Shown here: in pieces, positions 11,948-21,235 of the stretch
Layout of the letters: every line of letters begins with the position of its first letter
Numbering within the stretch: the first letter of the stretch is position 1
From: Hymenopus coronatus
Lineage: Eukaryota; Arthropoda; Insecta; Mantodea; Hymenopodidae
Length of the DNA: 64,000 nucleotides
Direction of reading: 5' to 3'
NCBI GenBank assembly: GCA_030762935.1
Contig: CM060900.1
Coordinates: forward strand, 108,838,620 to 108,902,619
Program-made: the position numbers and the translations under genes
The notes under the pieces: model-generated
What the model was told of the DNA's origin: nothing
Databases searched by the model: none
Seen by the model: only the letters and a program-made list of their open reading frames with translations

Positions 11948-12844
11948 ATGCTGTAAGGCGTTTATCATAATATAGCAGCAGATTAGGTTGGACTATAAAT
12001 ATATGTTCTAATTTTCCTCTTGAACTGTAGTGTTCTGGCAGGTCCTTAAATCTTCCGGCGGCTAGTTCCAAAGACTAGAAGATGCTGTGTGAATAAAAGA
12101 TTATATGATGAACAGGTGTTGCAACAGAGTTCGTCAACGAGTTTCACGATCATGACAGAAGAGTATTAATCCTGTATTTTTTTTTTTTATTTCCAATAAG
12201 AAGTTTAAATTCTTCATGAACATTTACATAGTTTGGAGTTGATGAGTAAAGGAGTGAATAGAAAAACGATAAAGAATGTAATGTTCTTCATTGCTTAAAC
12301 TGAAGCCAGTGATTTTGGTCCCCTCGATCGCTTTCGAACTCCAGCATTCAACAATGGAGAATGCCTCAATGTGTAGCACTCCACATTTTCCGAATTGATG
12401 CAGTTCGAAAGATGGAGGAAATTTGCGCAGAGGAACGCCAAAGACGTTGACGCTCCTTCATGTGGATGTCCTTTGCTGCTCTAAGTCTGCAATTTGAATT
12501 CATTTAGTTTCTCAAGTACCTGTAAATAAAATACAAAATAAAAATTCGTAAAGGATAGAATATACGGTATTTAGTGTAAAATTACAAATAAAGTATTTAG
12601 TGTAAAGTTACAAATAAACCGCTAATGGATACGCACATTTTATATATCATTGCAGTGTTTTCAGCGTAGTGGATCGCTGCTTTTACCCATGTTCCACACA
12701 CATAGATGAGTTCTTCTCTATTGTAATTTTTGCCATCCCTTTTTGCGGAATAAATGCTATTTTTAAATCAACACAATACTAAAAGGGCACTTTTTGCACA
12801 AGTATTTTAGACATTTATATGAATGTATGGCTCATTAGGTGCGG
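11313..12844. other. No gene recognised; one microsatellite
   Basis: Contains the AAC/AAT run described separately and a T run near 12178. No gene or dispersed repeat could be supported. Confidence 0.45.
11895..11945. repeat. (AAC)n(AAT)n compound microsatellite
   Basis: Four to five AAC units followed by about 12 AAT units. Confidence 0.96.
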
Positions 12845-13320
12845 TTATTTATTTGTGTTCCACGAGGGGGCGTCCCCGGGAGGGAGAGAGGGATGAGGTG
12901 AGAGGACACCGGGTGACCGGAACAGGAGCAAGGCACAAAGGGTCCCTACGGTTTCCAGATTGAAGTACCCCCAACACTCGCACAAGCAGGCCGCGGAAAC
13001 GCCCCTCAAGGGTCCACCGCTCCCGTTAAGGGCGGATTTCATCCCGGTAGCTAGCTGAAGTTTGAGGCACGGAGAGAGCCACAATAAGCATACTTTTTCC
13101 CTGTCATTGCCGAGTACCCTTGCCGACACTTCCAACACTGAAAGATACCAACGGGATGAAGAATGTATGAAACGACAATTGAAACGATATGGAGGGACAG
13201 TAAATTTTGGGGATAACAGAAACCTACCCAACACTCGACCCGAAGAAACCTTCGAAAAACTCTTGAGTCAGGAAGGCCGGCCACCGGATCGAACCCGCGC
13301 CTTCTTTTTTGTGAGGAAGG
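12845..13320 (-). mobile_element. GC-rich SINE-like element, about 470 bp
   Basis: A GC-rich block that stands out from the AT-rich surroundings. On the minus strand it starts with a box-B motif, GCGGGTTCGATCCGG (complement at 13285-13300). It runs through GTACTCGGCAATGACAGG and GGGCGTTTCCGCGGCCTGC and ends in an AAATAAATAA tail near 12845. The tRNA-like 3' half plus simple tail suggests a SINE truncated at its 5' end. I see no second copy here, so the family is unproven. Frames of 129 and 139 codons cross it on opposite strands and look incidental. Confidence 0.5.
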
Positions 13321-13339
13321 GTCTTTGTTTTACTTTACT

Positions 13340-13398
13340 CAATTCACCCCTGATCAACCAATCCAATTCACCCCTCATCAACCAATCCAATTCACCCC
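13340..13398. repeat. 24-bp tandem repeat, 2.5 units
   Basis: Unit CAATTCACCCCTGATCAACC plus AATC, at 13340, 13364 and (partial) 13388. The second unit differs by one base. Confidence 0.95.
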
Positions 13399-13499
13399 AG
13401 TGGGGCCATAGACAAAACCCCCTTTGCCATCCCACTCGGTTAGATCCTTTAAGAATTGGCTGGAGGTATCCGTGTACATGACAAGCAAAGATCTCTGAA

Positions 13500-13745
13500 T
13501 ACTATGTCTAGTTCGTACAAGGACAAATCACATGCCCCGTATCATGCAGCTTCTTTGTTAGAGGCTATAATTGTGTACGTATCTTTGTTACACCGGGATG
13601 CAGTCAAAATATCCCTAGTACATTAGTACGGTCAGGAAAGATTAGCAAGTTTTTGCCCTTTCGTTCAAGCGGCATATCTTTTTAACCGTTTCTGAATTTT
13701 GAAGAAACTATGGTAATGCGTCCCATGGTGATTACTGGAGTTGTT
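13500..13745 (+). repeat. Dispersed repeat rptF, copy 1
   Basis: Shares the ordered blocks ATGCAGCTTCTTTGTTAGAG, TGCAGTCAAAA, GGCATATCTTTTTAAC, GTTTCTGAATTTTG and AGAAACTATG with 55008-55275. The order and spacing are conserved, so the two are copies of one element. I found no terminal repeats. Confidence 0.7.
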
Positions 13746-13965
13746 TACCATTGGATTTCGAGTATGGAAATGAAGATACATCCCACACTCTCGGTCTTGA
13801 AAGCAGGAAGAGGTGATGCTACTCGTAAGAGTTGTCCAACTTCACAGGACTAAATATAATCTCCGAGACAGTCCAAAGGGGAAAGGTAGGAAACAGCAAC
13901 TCGTGGCTAGTCTGATACCTGTGTCGGATGTTTGTGGTAGTCGCCGGTGCTCCATGTAACGCCCT

Positions 13966-14230
13966 TTTTCTATTTATATCCCGCTTTAACTAGTAAGGTC
14001 TTATCGACGGTATTTTCCTTTGGAACATATTGCCTATCGGCAATGGTGTTAACCCGTGTACTGCTGTCGTGGGTTTCTGTTTATCTTCAAATCACTAAAT
14101 CATACACACGTTCACACTCACATTCGTACTTCCAGATTCTGGGTAGGATACAGAATGAGCTAGAGTAACATCTTCACCTCCAGTTGGAAATCGAACCCGA
14201 AACCCCTCGCTCAACAGAGGGTCAGCCGGT
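13966..14230 (-). mobile_element. SINE type C
   Basis: On the minus strand the head carries box B near 14188 (complement GGAAATCGAACCCGAAACC). The conserved 3' body reads on the plus strand as GTCTTATCGACGG, TTCCTTTGGAACATATTGCC, TTTACTTACA-like and CACACTCACATTCG. Two further copies lie at 56.1 and 57.7 kb. Confidence 0.8.
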
Positions 14231-14254
14231 GAAGAGCTCTCCCTCTCCCCCCTC

Positions 14255-14485
14255 TCTCTTTTATACAGTTCCGTAGTCTTGTCGGGAATCCGACGCTACA
14301 TTCCTTTTTCGTCGTACTCTTTTTTGTCCAGTTACCCTACATGTCCTTGTTGACCCCATTTGTTTTTTCTTTTTACTTACAAATACGCATACATATACAC
14401 ATTTACAAACAACCATGCCCAAGGCGGGACTTGAACCCACGATCCCCAGCATACATACCTCTTTATTAGGGGAAAGCATTTAGTA
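14255..14485 (-). mobile_element. tRNA-derived SINE
   Basis: On the minus strand: TAAAGAGGTATGTATGCTGG, then box B GGGTTCAAGTCCCGCC (complement at 14423-14440). A body follows that ends at GACTACGGAACTGTATAAAA near 14262, just before a CT-rich run. A 72-codon minus-strand frame over it is incidental. Confidence 0.65.
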
Positions 14486-14559
14486 TTCCTCCATCCCAAA
14501 AATGCAGTTTCACCCTGAGGGGTCGGATTACTCTGTGTGGAAAATGTAGACTATTGTCA

Positions 14560-14637
14560 GGTTTCGAATCAGCGATACTTTGATTTCGTTCGTTTATAGG
14601 TATTATGCCGTTTTAACCACTTGAGCTACTGTGGTCT
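14560..14637 (-). pseudogene. tRNA-like sequence / SINE head
   Basis: Minus strand: box A TAGCTCAAGTGGTTAAAAC and box B CTGATTCGAAACC, spaced as in a tRNA. The acceptor ends (GACCACAG... and ...CCTGACAA) do not pair convincingly. It lies about 16 bases downstream of the tRNA-Gly on the same strand. It is either a decayed tRNA or the head of a SINE. Confidence 0.5.
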
Positions 14638-14652
14638 GTCAGAAAATGTTCC

Positions 14653-14723
14653 TGCATCGGCCGGGACTCGAACCCGGACCGCCCGCGTGGCAGGCGAGCA
14701 TTCTACGGCTGAACCACCGATGC
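14653..14723 (-). tRNA. tRNA-Gly (anticodon GCC)
   Basis: The 71-nt length is normal for this isoacceptor. On the minus strand the acceptor arm GCATCGG pairs perfectly with CCGATGC, followed by discriminator A (complement of 14653). The D stem is GTTC/GAAT. The anticodon arm is CTCGC-CTGCCAC-GCGGG, with anticodon GCC and T33. The T arm is CCGGG-TTCGAGT-CCCGG. A TTTT terminator lies 6 bases downstream (14643-14646, minus strand). The D-loop reads AGCCGTA where the usual animal gene has AGTGGTA, so the G18-G19 pair that docks with the T-loop is replaced by CC-type bases. This could be a real but variant gene or a young pseudogene. It sits among tRNA-derived SINEs but has no SINE body of its own. 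Confidence 0.85.
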
Positions 14724-16897
14724 TCCCCTTTAAGTGCCTCAAAAGACTGACCAAAGAATACACACATAAGTAATTGGTATACGTAAGGAGTGCGAAATGC
14801 TCATAAAGCCTTAATTTCTTGTTGTTTTTTCCCCCTTTTATTTCATGCCTTCTAAACCGTGTATAATGTATATTGAAAATGAATTAAAATGTGAATTTGC
14901 CGAAGAGTGAAAATTGTAGTAAAATGCTATATAAAGACGAAAACATATAGCTGAAATGCGATAGTTCATGGTCTCTTTTGCTTAACCTTGTAATTCATCA
15001 CCGCTGGCCGAGTTTTGTAAACATATTTGAAAGATATACAAGTGAAAGTAATAGATATATCCTCTTTTTCCAAGTTAATTGTGTATAGATTGGTTTCTTC
15101 TTATTTTTGAAGGCTAAGAAAATTTTCTTCCCCAAATGGTACAGATTAGACAGAAGAATAAATGTGTAGACTGCCATTAAATGCTGCTGACTTACCTAAG
15201 AGTTCGGTTAAGCGGTTCTGCACTATCTTTGGAATCCTACCTACGGCATAGTCGCCGAAAGATATTTCAGTAAGTAAAGTTTAATTTTAATGGCAGGAAC
15301 ACAAGAATGCTGAAACATAATGCTGAGGTATGTCCTATGGTTTTATTTAATTTGCATGATTTTAGTTAACTTTATGTATTCTCTGTTTATTTTTTGGGTT
15401 TTGCATCTGGGTTTCTCTTTTTTCTACGCTATTCTGTTGCCTGTATCAATATTCTCTTTTTTTTAATCAATGCTGTTGTTATAATGCTATTACTTTATGC
15501 ATTTTTATTTCACTGTATATGTTTACGAATGTGGTATTAATTTTGTATTAGCGTCGTGTAGGAACACATAGCGTCCTTATCAAAATACTATAAAGTGCTA
15601 AATTGCAAACGTATAAACGCCATAAAATCCTAAATGTTGAAATCACGATGCTAAAGATCTCCAACCCCATGTAAAATGCCGTAATTCTACTGACAACCTG
15701 TTTATAGTGAACTAAACAAAGAAGTTTAGTAAATGTTTTTCTTTCTTTGATTAACATTTCATAACATTATAATAAAGAGATACAAGAAAGAATGAGATGT
15801 TTTCTTTATCAGTTTTTCATAAAAGTAGTCGTTTAGATGCAAAGCACATTAATTGTTGGAGGTTTGGTTGCATGAAGAATGTGATAAGGAAATCTTTGCT
15901 TTTTATGACAATTTTTTTTAAATTTTCTGTTATGATAATTTTAAATTAATCCAATAGACTCGTCCATAATTGTTTTCTAACATCAAAGTAAAGCTTTTAT
16001 TGCGTCTGTACACTGTGAGAGAAAACAAAATATCACATTCTTTGTTATTTTAAGGCCTAAATATTTCTTGAAAACTTCTGCAATATAACTTCTACCTTAT
16101 ATGCTTATACGTGTGTCTTTCTATTATTAACGTCCAGTAGGGCTTTGCTACCCGAAATATTGTTCATATGAATGGGTATTTGTGTAAATATACGCCAGGC
16201 TTAGCAGTTTTTTGCTGAATAGATAAAGCTGCGGACAGGACTGTTAAATGCCATTTTCTGAATTCCAATTTTCCCAGAAAGAAATCAATAGAATCGATGG
16301 AACAACGTCAAAGTATATGGAATTTCATGTTTTGAAAAAACGCTTTAGGATGCACGCCTGCGTATATGTTTCGATTTTGAACGTGGGCGAGCGCATTTTG
16401 AAAACAGTTGGGTGAATTTTAGCTGTAGATATCGGAGCCTTTCAAACCACCAAAATTACTCCATCTGTAATCTCACCCAACGTTTCTAAAATTGCAGTAC
16501 ACCCCGTATTTTGGAAAAACCCTTTGGAACGTGGGTGTACAGCGTTGCATGTTGAGTGAAGTTAGATCAAGCCCTGATTTCGTACATGGTTAATTGTAGA
16601 GTCGCGTGGCATTTACGTGTCCCTACCGGACCATAGCGTATGCGCAGTATATAGACTCTTTAATTCTGTGTGCAGCTTTATCTATCTCACCTCTACATTA
16701 TCTGTGGCTTTTCTGTTGTCCAATAGGATTTTGTCTCCATCCACTCGTGCTTATTGTTACGTACATTTTCTGAACTGAAGTCAGTTATAGATAAGGCTGT
16801 CCAGTGTTCCACGGGATTTCCCATTTACGAGGTTGCGGAAACTTGCCCCTTATTAACCTCACACAGTAATCTCCAAAATGCTCTATTGACAGGGGGG

Positions 16898-16898
<1 letters not shown>
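14724..16898. other. No gene recognised
   Basis: AT-rich sequence of over 2 kb with only short open frames. No RNA gene or repeat could be matched. Confidence 0.45.

Positions 16899-16965
<67 letters not shown>
16899..16965. repeat. (AC)n microsatellite
   Basis: About 33 perfect AC units. It abuts the 48-bp minisatellite. Confidence 0.98.
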
Positions 16966-17505
16966 TGCTGGAGTATCAGATCAGACTGTGGAAAACCATG
17001 CGATGCTGTATTTCCTTAAAAACATCACATCAGATTACAGAAAATAGGCGATCAAATGTTTTCTCAAAGAGTATCATATGAGATCATAAAAAACCACACG
17101 ATTATGTTTCCTCAAATAGCATCACATCAGATAACAGGAAATAAATTATGCGTTTACTCAAAAAGCACCACATAAAATTATAGAAAATCGGGTGTCATAG
17201 CTTTCTCAATGAGCAACATAGATTTTAGAAAATGAGACGATCCCTGTTTCCTCAAAGAGTATCACATCATCAGAGTATAGACAATCTGAAAATCATGTTT
17301 CCTCAAGGAGTATGTAAAATCAAGCGACCATATGTTTCTTCAAACAGGGTAACATTTGAGAATAGAAATCTCTACAGTAGAATTATATAAAGTATGTATT
17401 ACATAATAGTATGATAGAGTGTGCTGCTTCAAAGAGTATCACACCAGACGATCATACGCTTCCATAACAACGTTCACATCAGAGGACAGGAAGTCAGGCG
17501 ATGTC
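16966..17505. repeat. Degenerate 48-bp minisatellite
   Basis: About ten diverged units with consensus blocks TTTCCTCAAAGAGTATCAC, ATCAGATTATAGAAAAT and CAGGCGATCATATG. Clear unit starts include 17011, 17059, 17107, 17153, 17201 and 17248. Spacing is near 48 bp, with indels in later units and a non-matching stretch around 17370-17425. The divergence implies an old array. Confidence 0.8.
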
Positions 17506-17886
17506 AAAAGCCTCTTGTAGTTGCTCTCGGTTACGACCGCAAGATCCACACTTGGCACGGCGGAAGTGTGAATTGGAAAAGCTTTGCTTAGTTGGAGTGA
17601 ACAATTGACATCCTTGTGTTAAATCATTGGACATGAAACAGTGCCAAGCAACGCTGCTGTTAGTGCTGTGCATACGGGGATTGCCTTTATACGCTTCTGT
17701 TTGCATTTTACGACATAACAGGTTTGTAGTACTGCCGTCACATGCCTCCAAGGTCTTTCTGATAGGTTTGGTTCGCAATTTATCAATAACATTAATTGAA
17801 TCATAAATAAACGTTTCACAATGCATTACTGCAAAACGTAACTGTTTAGACATATACATGAAAACATCTATCAAATTGTCAGTCAC
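17494..17886 (-). CDS. Hypothetical ORF, 130 codons, doubtful
   Basis: An uninterrupted minus-strand frame beginning with ATG at 17886. The predicted protein is mixed in composition with several cysteines, including CGSCGRNRE near its C terminus (about residues 113-121), and has no signal peptide or membrane segment. It resembles no family I know. The last few codons run into the 48-bp minisatellite. I see no convincing splice sites or promoter. In favour, it is one of the longest frames outside recognised repeats. Against, a frame of this length can arise by chance in 64 kb. Confidence 0.2.
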   Translation of the reverse strand: MTDNLIDVFMYMSKQLRFAVMHCETFIYDSINVIDKLRTKPIRKTLEACDGSTTNLLCRKMQTEAYKGNPRMHSTNSSVAWHCFMSNDLTQGCQLFTPTKQSFSNSHFRRAKCGSCGRNREQLQEAFDIA

Positions 17887-17930
17887 TTTGATCTATCACT
17901 CTATCATATACAACGCATGGAAATTATATC

Positions 17931-17951
17931 AATATATATATATATATATAA
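17931..17951. repeat. (AT)n microsatellite
   Basis: About ten AT units. Confidence 0.95.
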
Positions 17952-18046
17952 TACATTATTATCACGTAAAACAATAATGTTCCGGATAAAAATTATGGTG
18001 ATAGTTATATTTGGGTTTATAATGCTCATATTTTATGGATCTTTTG

Positions 18047-18842
18047 GCCATATGAGGAGCTCACATACGAAAGCAGCTTTGTCCAAAAAAAATTAAAAAA
18101 TGCATTAAATACGGTTTTCAGCAAATGAGATTCACCCTGTGGTCTGTTTACTTCCAAAACAAATTTAGTTCAAGTGATATTGGTATATGAAAATAGACTG
18201 TTCATTGAGAAATCAACTTTGTCCAGTGCTTTATTCATTCAAACAGGAGCCAATCAGAACACACAATCTTAGAAACTTACTCCCATCATGTATTGTGTTA
18301 TTAGAAGCAAAAAAACATTATTATTGTTCTTGCTTTTTGTATTCAATCTAATAATTATTAATAATTTGCGTGATATTGGTATACAGTGATTAATTAATAT
18401 GGATTCTTGTGAATGCAGCAAGTTCTCCTCCAAAACATGCTTCCATATTTAAGATTTACTGTTTATTTTAGTTTCTAAGCAAATTAAATGTAATTTGGGT
18501 ATTCTCCTTACTAAAATATCTAATTCTTTAAAATAGTGTTTAAAACTTTATTAAAATACTGTACAGTCAAAGAGATCTATGTCCCATTTTCAAGCAAACA
18601 AAATATATTATGTCCTTTCAGTTCAATCAAAGACAATTATGTCCAGAATTTTGTGTGTTATTAATGATTTTATGCTGTACCTTGATTTGATTAGTGTGTC
18701 TTGTTATATTCTTATAAACTATAAACATGCATTTAAATACCAAAATTAAACTATGCTACTGAGATATTTTTTTTTTTTGCCATTCCCGAAACTTGTATTT
18801 GAGTGACAAAGCCTCTTTTGAATCTGAGCTTTACATATGTGC
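18047..18842. mobile_element. Possible DNA element with inverted ends
   Basis: The left flank (18047-18086: CATATGAGGAGCTCACATAC, then GAAAGCAGCTTTGTC) is matched in reverse complement by the right flank (18801-18842: GACAAAGCCTCTTTTGAATC, then TGAGCTTTACATATG). About 28 of 36 positions agree. The interior is AT-rich and has no ORF. I infer a MITE-like element. Exact ends and target duplication are unclear. Confidence 0.5.
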
Positions 18843-19664
18843 ATGCATAATTCATAATTTTTGGGTTATGGAAGTCCTCCCCATAGTTATTATTCATAAA
18901 TTCAAGACGAATGTTGAGGTTTTGGATAGTAGACTTTCTCGCTGTTTCAGTGTTATAGTGTTATTATAGTTATAGTGTATTGAAATCAATACTCGAGATG
19001 TTGCACATGCCAAAAATGATTACATTTCCCATGTACAAGAGATAAATCAAGTTTAGAGAAAACTAACACGGTTACGTTTTGACAGTGTGACTTGTACTCC
19101 TGATTTAAGTTTGATCTGCTGCAGTGTTGCCAACCTTCGACAACCGGAAAACTTCACAGGCGTATTAAATGGATCGAATTTATGAACTGAAATCCGTCGG
19201 TACCAATTTAAAGAAAAATATTCCAAAATGCATATAAGTAACCTTATACAATTATGAAATTGAAGAAATTTCAAGTGTCAATAAATATCAAAATAGATTC
19301 ACTCGTCATAATTTATTCGCCAAGATGAAGGATTCTTCATCATTATTCTGTAACTGATGCCCTCCTTTAGACGAAAAAAGCAATAGAGCGGCTTGTTTAT
19401 GATGCAGGGCTGCATATCAGTTGAAGGAAGTGTCTCGCCTGTAGCATCATTGTTTATTATGTACCAAGAGGCATGCACTTATTGTTTTAGTACAAAGCTA
19501 ATTGCTATCCTTCATTTTAATATTAAATTAATTTTCCGTAAAACACGTTCTAAATGAGAATTCGAGTGTGGCAACTTAGGCTGAGAATGTAAAATGAGAA
19601 AACTCACAATAACACTCCCAGCTGTATTTGAATGACTTAATGAAATATTCATATCAGGAGGAGG
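18843..19664. other. No gene recognised
   Basis: AT-rich with no supported feature. Confidence 0.45.
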
Positions 19665-19861
19665 ACCGCGCCTTGGTCGAGTGGTTAAACACCTCGCCTC
19701 TCACCTAGACGGCCCGGGTTCGATCCCAAGACCGTATTGAGATTTGTGGTTTCCCCCGCCTTTACATTCCATCGGTGCTCCATCTTCATTCCATATATCA
19801 CCAGTGTCATCGCCTGCGGTGCCACAAATAGTAAAAGCGGGCGTTAAACACTACCAAAAAC
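19665..19861 (+). mobile_element. SINE type A, internally deleted
   Basis: The head is intact: CGCGCCTTGGTCGAGTGGTT (box A) and GGGTTCGATCCCAAG (box B). The body jumps from GAGATTTGTGGT straight to TTCCCCCGCC, so the middle about 35 bp is missing. The 3' end AAAGCGGGCGTTAAACACTA is present. Confidence 0.9.
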
Positions 19862-19911
19862 ATCCTGAGGAAGTGCAGTGTATGCCTTCCGCAATTGTTT
19901 TGGTTTTTTCA

Positions 19912-20161
19912 GCGAAGGTGGTTTAGTGGTTACCCAAGTACCCATGTTCACGGGTTCAAACCTGGAGGAGGACGTTGGATTTATTCGGACGTAAAACTCC
20001 ATAGCATGGCTTCCTTCGGAAGGGAAGTAAAGCCGTTGGTCCCGTGTCGTATATTTACGACACGTAAAACAGCCTTAAGCCTAATAAAGGGGCTTCTGAG
20101 AAAAATTAAAGTGGCCTTTAAGACCAATATAGAAAGGGACGCTGAGAACCACAGTAGTTAA
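19912..20161 (+). mobile_element. SINE type D
   Basis: The head GGTGGTTTAGTGGTTACCC (box A) and CACGGGTTCAAACCTGG (box B) is tRNA-like. The body follows with GACGTTGGATTTATTCGGAC, CATGGCTTCCTTCGGAAGGG, CGTGTCGTATATTTACGACA and CCTAATAAAGGGGCTTCTGA, ending GCTGAGAACCACAGTAGTTA. It is the only plus-strand copy of four and retains the fullest head. Confidence 0.88.
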
Positions 20162-20379
20162 AGGCGTCCATTAATAAAACTCCCATTTCTATTCGTCAAC
20201 GCTCTTTTCGGCGTCAGCAGAGAAAGTAATGACAATGTGTCACCAAAATTGTGCCCTTTTTCAATGGCATACCGTCTACTTGTAAAACTTTTCGGTATGT
20301 TAGTAAACCTTTTAGATGGTGCAGGGAGAATTAAGGAGGAAGGGTGTTCAAGCAATATTCAAATGGTAATGTAAAGTAT

Positions 20380-20450
20380 ACTAATGTAGATAGAAGAATA
20401 GTCTTTGTAAGAATAATTTGTTTTCAGATCAGGTAGAGAAAGTCATTTGA
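20380..20450 (+). mobile_element. rpt1 right-end fragment
   Basis: ATAGAAGAATAGTCTTTGTA, then AGAATAATTTGTTTTCAGAT and CAGGTAGAGAAAGTCATTTG. This is the rpt1 right terminus, directly followed by the left terminus of the next copy. Confidence 0.8.
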
Positions 20451-20451
20451 T

Positions 20452-21235
20452 TCTTACTTCCCCTACCCCGTATGTACAATGTAAATTGAGAAGGTATTGT
20501 GTTCCACCCAAAAGTTTGGTACCGAAAATTCACCGGAAATATATGTTTTGGGTCCGAAAAAAGCATTTCTAGAAAAAGGTCCGTGCGCGCGCGTTTGTGT
20601 CTGCCTGCCTGTCTCCCTACGTGTCTTTGGACAGCATAGCTCAAGAACAAAGAGTTGATTAAATACCAGAGTTGCTATTTAAGTTCATTATCTTCCAAGG
20701 ATGCGACACGAACATTTTTAAGAAAAACCCCCTCTCTCAACTATCCGTTGGAGGAACGTTGTTCGAAAATTTTCTTTTTCTCAAAAATGGCTTTAACGAT
20801 TTTGATTAAAATGTAAACTAAAGATATCCATATCACAAATAAAATGCATATTTTGAATTTTCTGGGAATAGCCTTTGAAGAGCTGTTTATTGTGATTGAG
20901 CTTTACCGAAGTTTGCAGAACGTATATATCGTTAAAGCACATACTTTATGCCATACACGTTATCTTGTAGAGGTGACAATTTTCGAGATTTTCATTGTTA
21001 TTAGTTTCAATTCTAAACCAATTAACTTTTCTCAAACGTGACCATACAAAGCGAACCGAACCTCAATTGTTTCACATAGCGACCAGCTTTTAAAAGATTT
21101 GACATTCGCTTTAGCCTAATGTATTCCCTTATTTCCCTTCTACTTACAAGGAAGCAAGTAATAGGACCAATTTTGCTAATGTTTATCTAGATTAACATGG
21201 CGTAGATAAAAAATAATATGTTGTAAGAAACATGC
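20452..21235 (+). mobile_element. rpt1, near full-length copy
   Basis: The left end (TACTTCCCCTACCCCGTATG) is followed by GTGTTCCACCCAAAAGTTTG, TTCACCGGAAATATATG, AGGATGCGACACGAAC, TCAAAAATGGCTTTAACG, TTTTCTGGGAATAGCC and TCTAGATTAACATGGCGTAG. It fades near 21235 before the final motif. Confidence 0.85.

Noticed and set aside
12845..13481. Frames of 129 codons (minus) and 139 codons (plus) read as proteins
   Set aside because: They overlap on opposite strands in a GC-rich SINE-like block and run into a 24-bp tandem repeat. GC content and repeat structure explain the lack of stops.
16966..17505. CRISPR-like array
   Set aside because: Units are diverged along their full length with no constant-repeat and unique-spacer alternation, and the genome is eukaryotic. 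It is a minisatellite.
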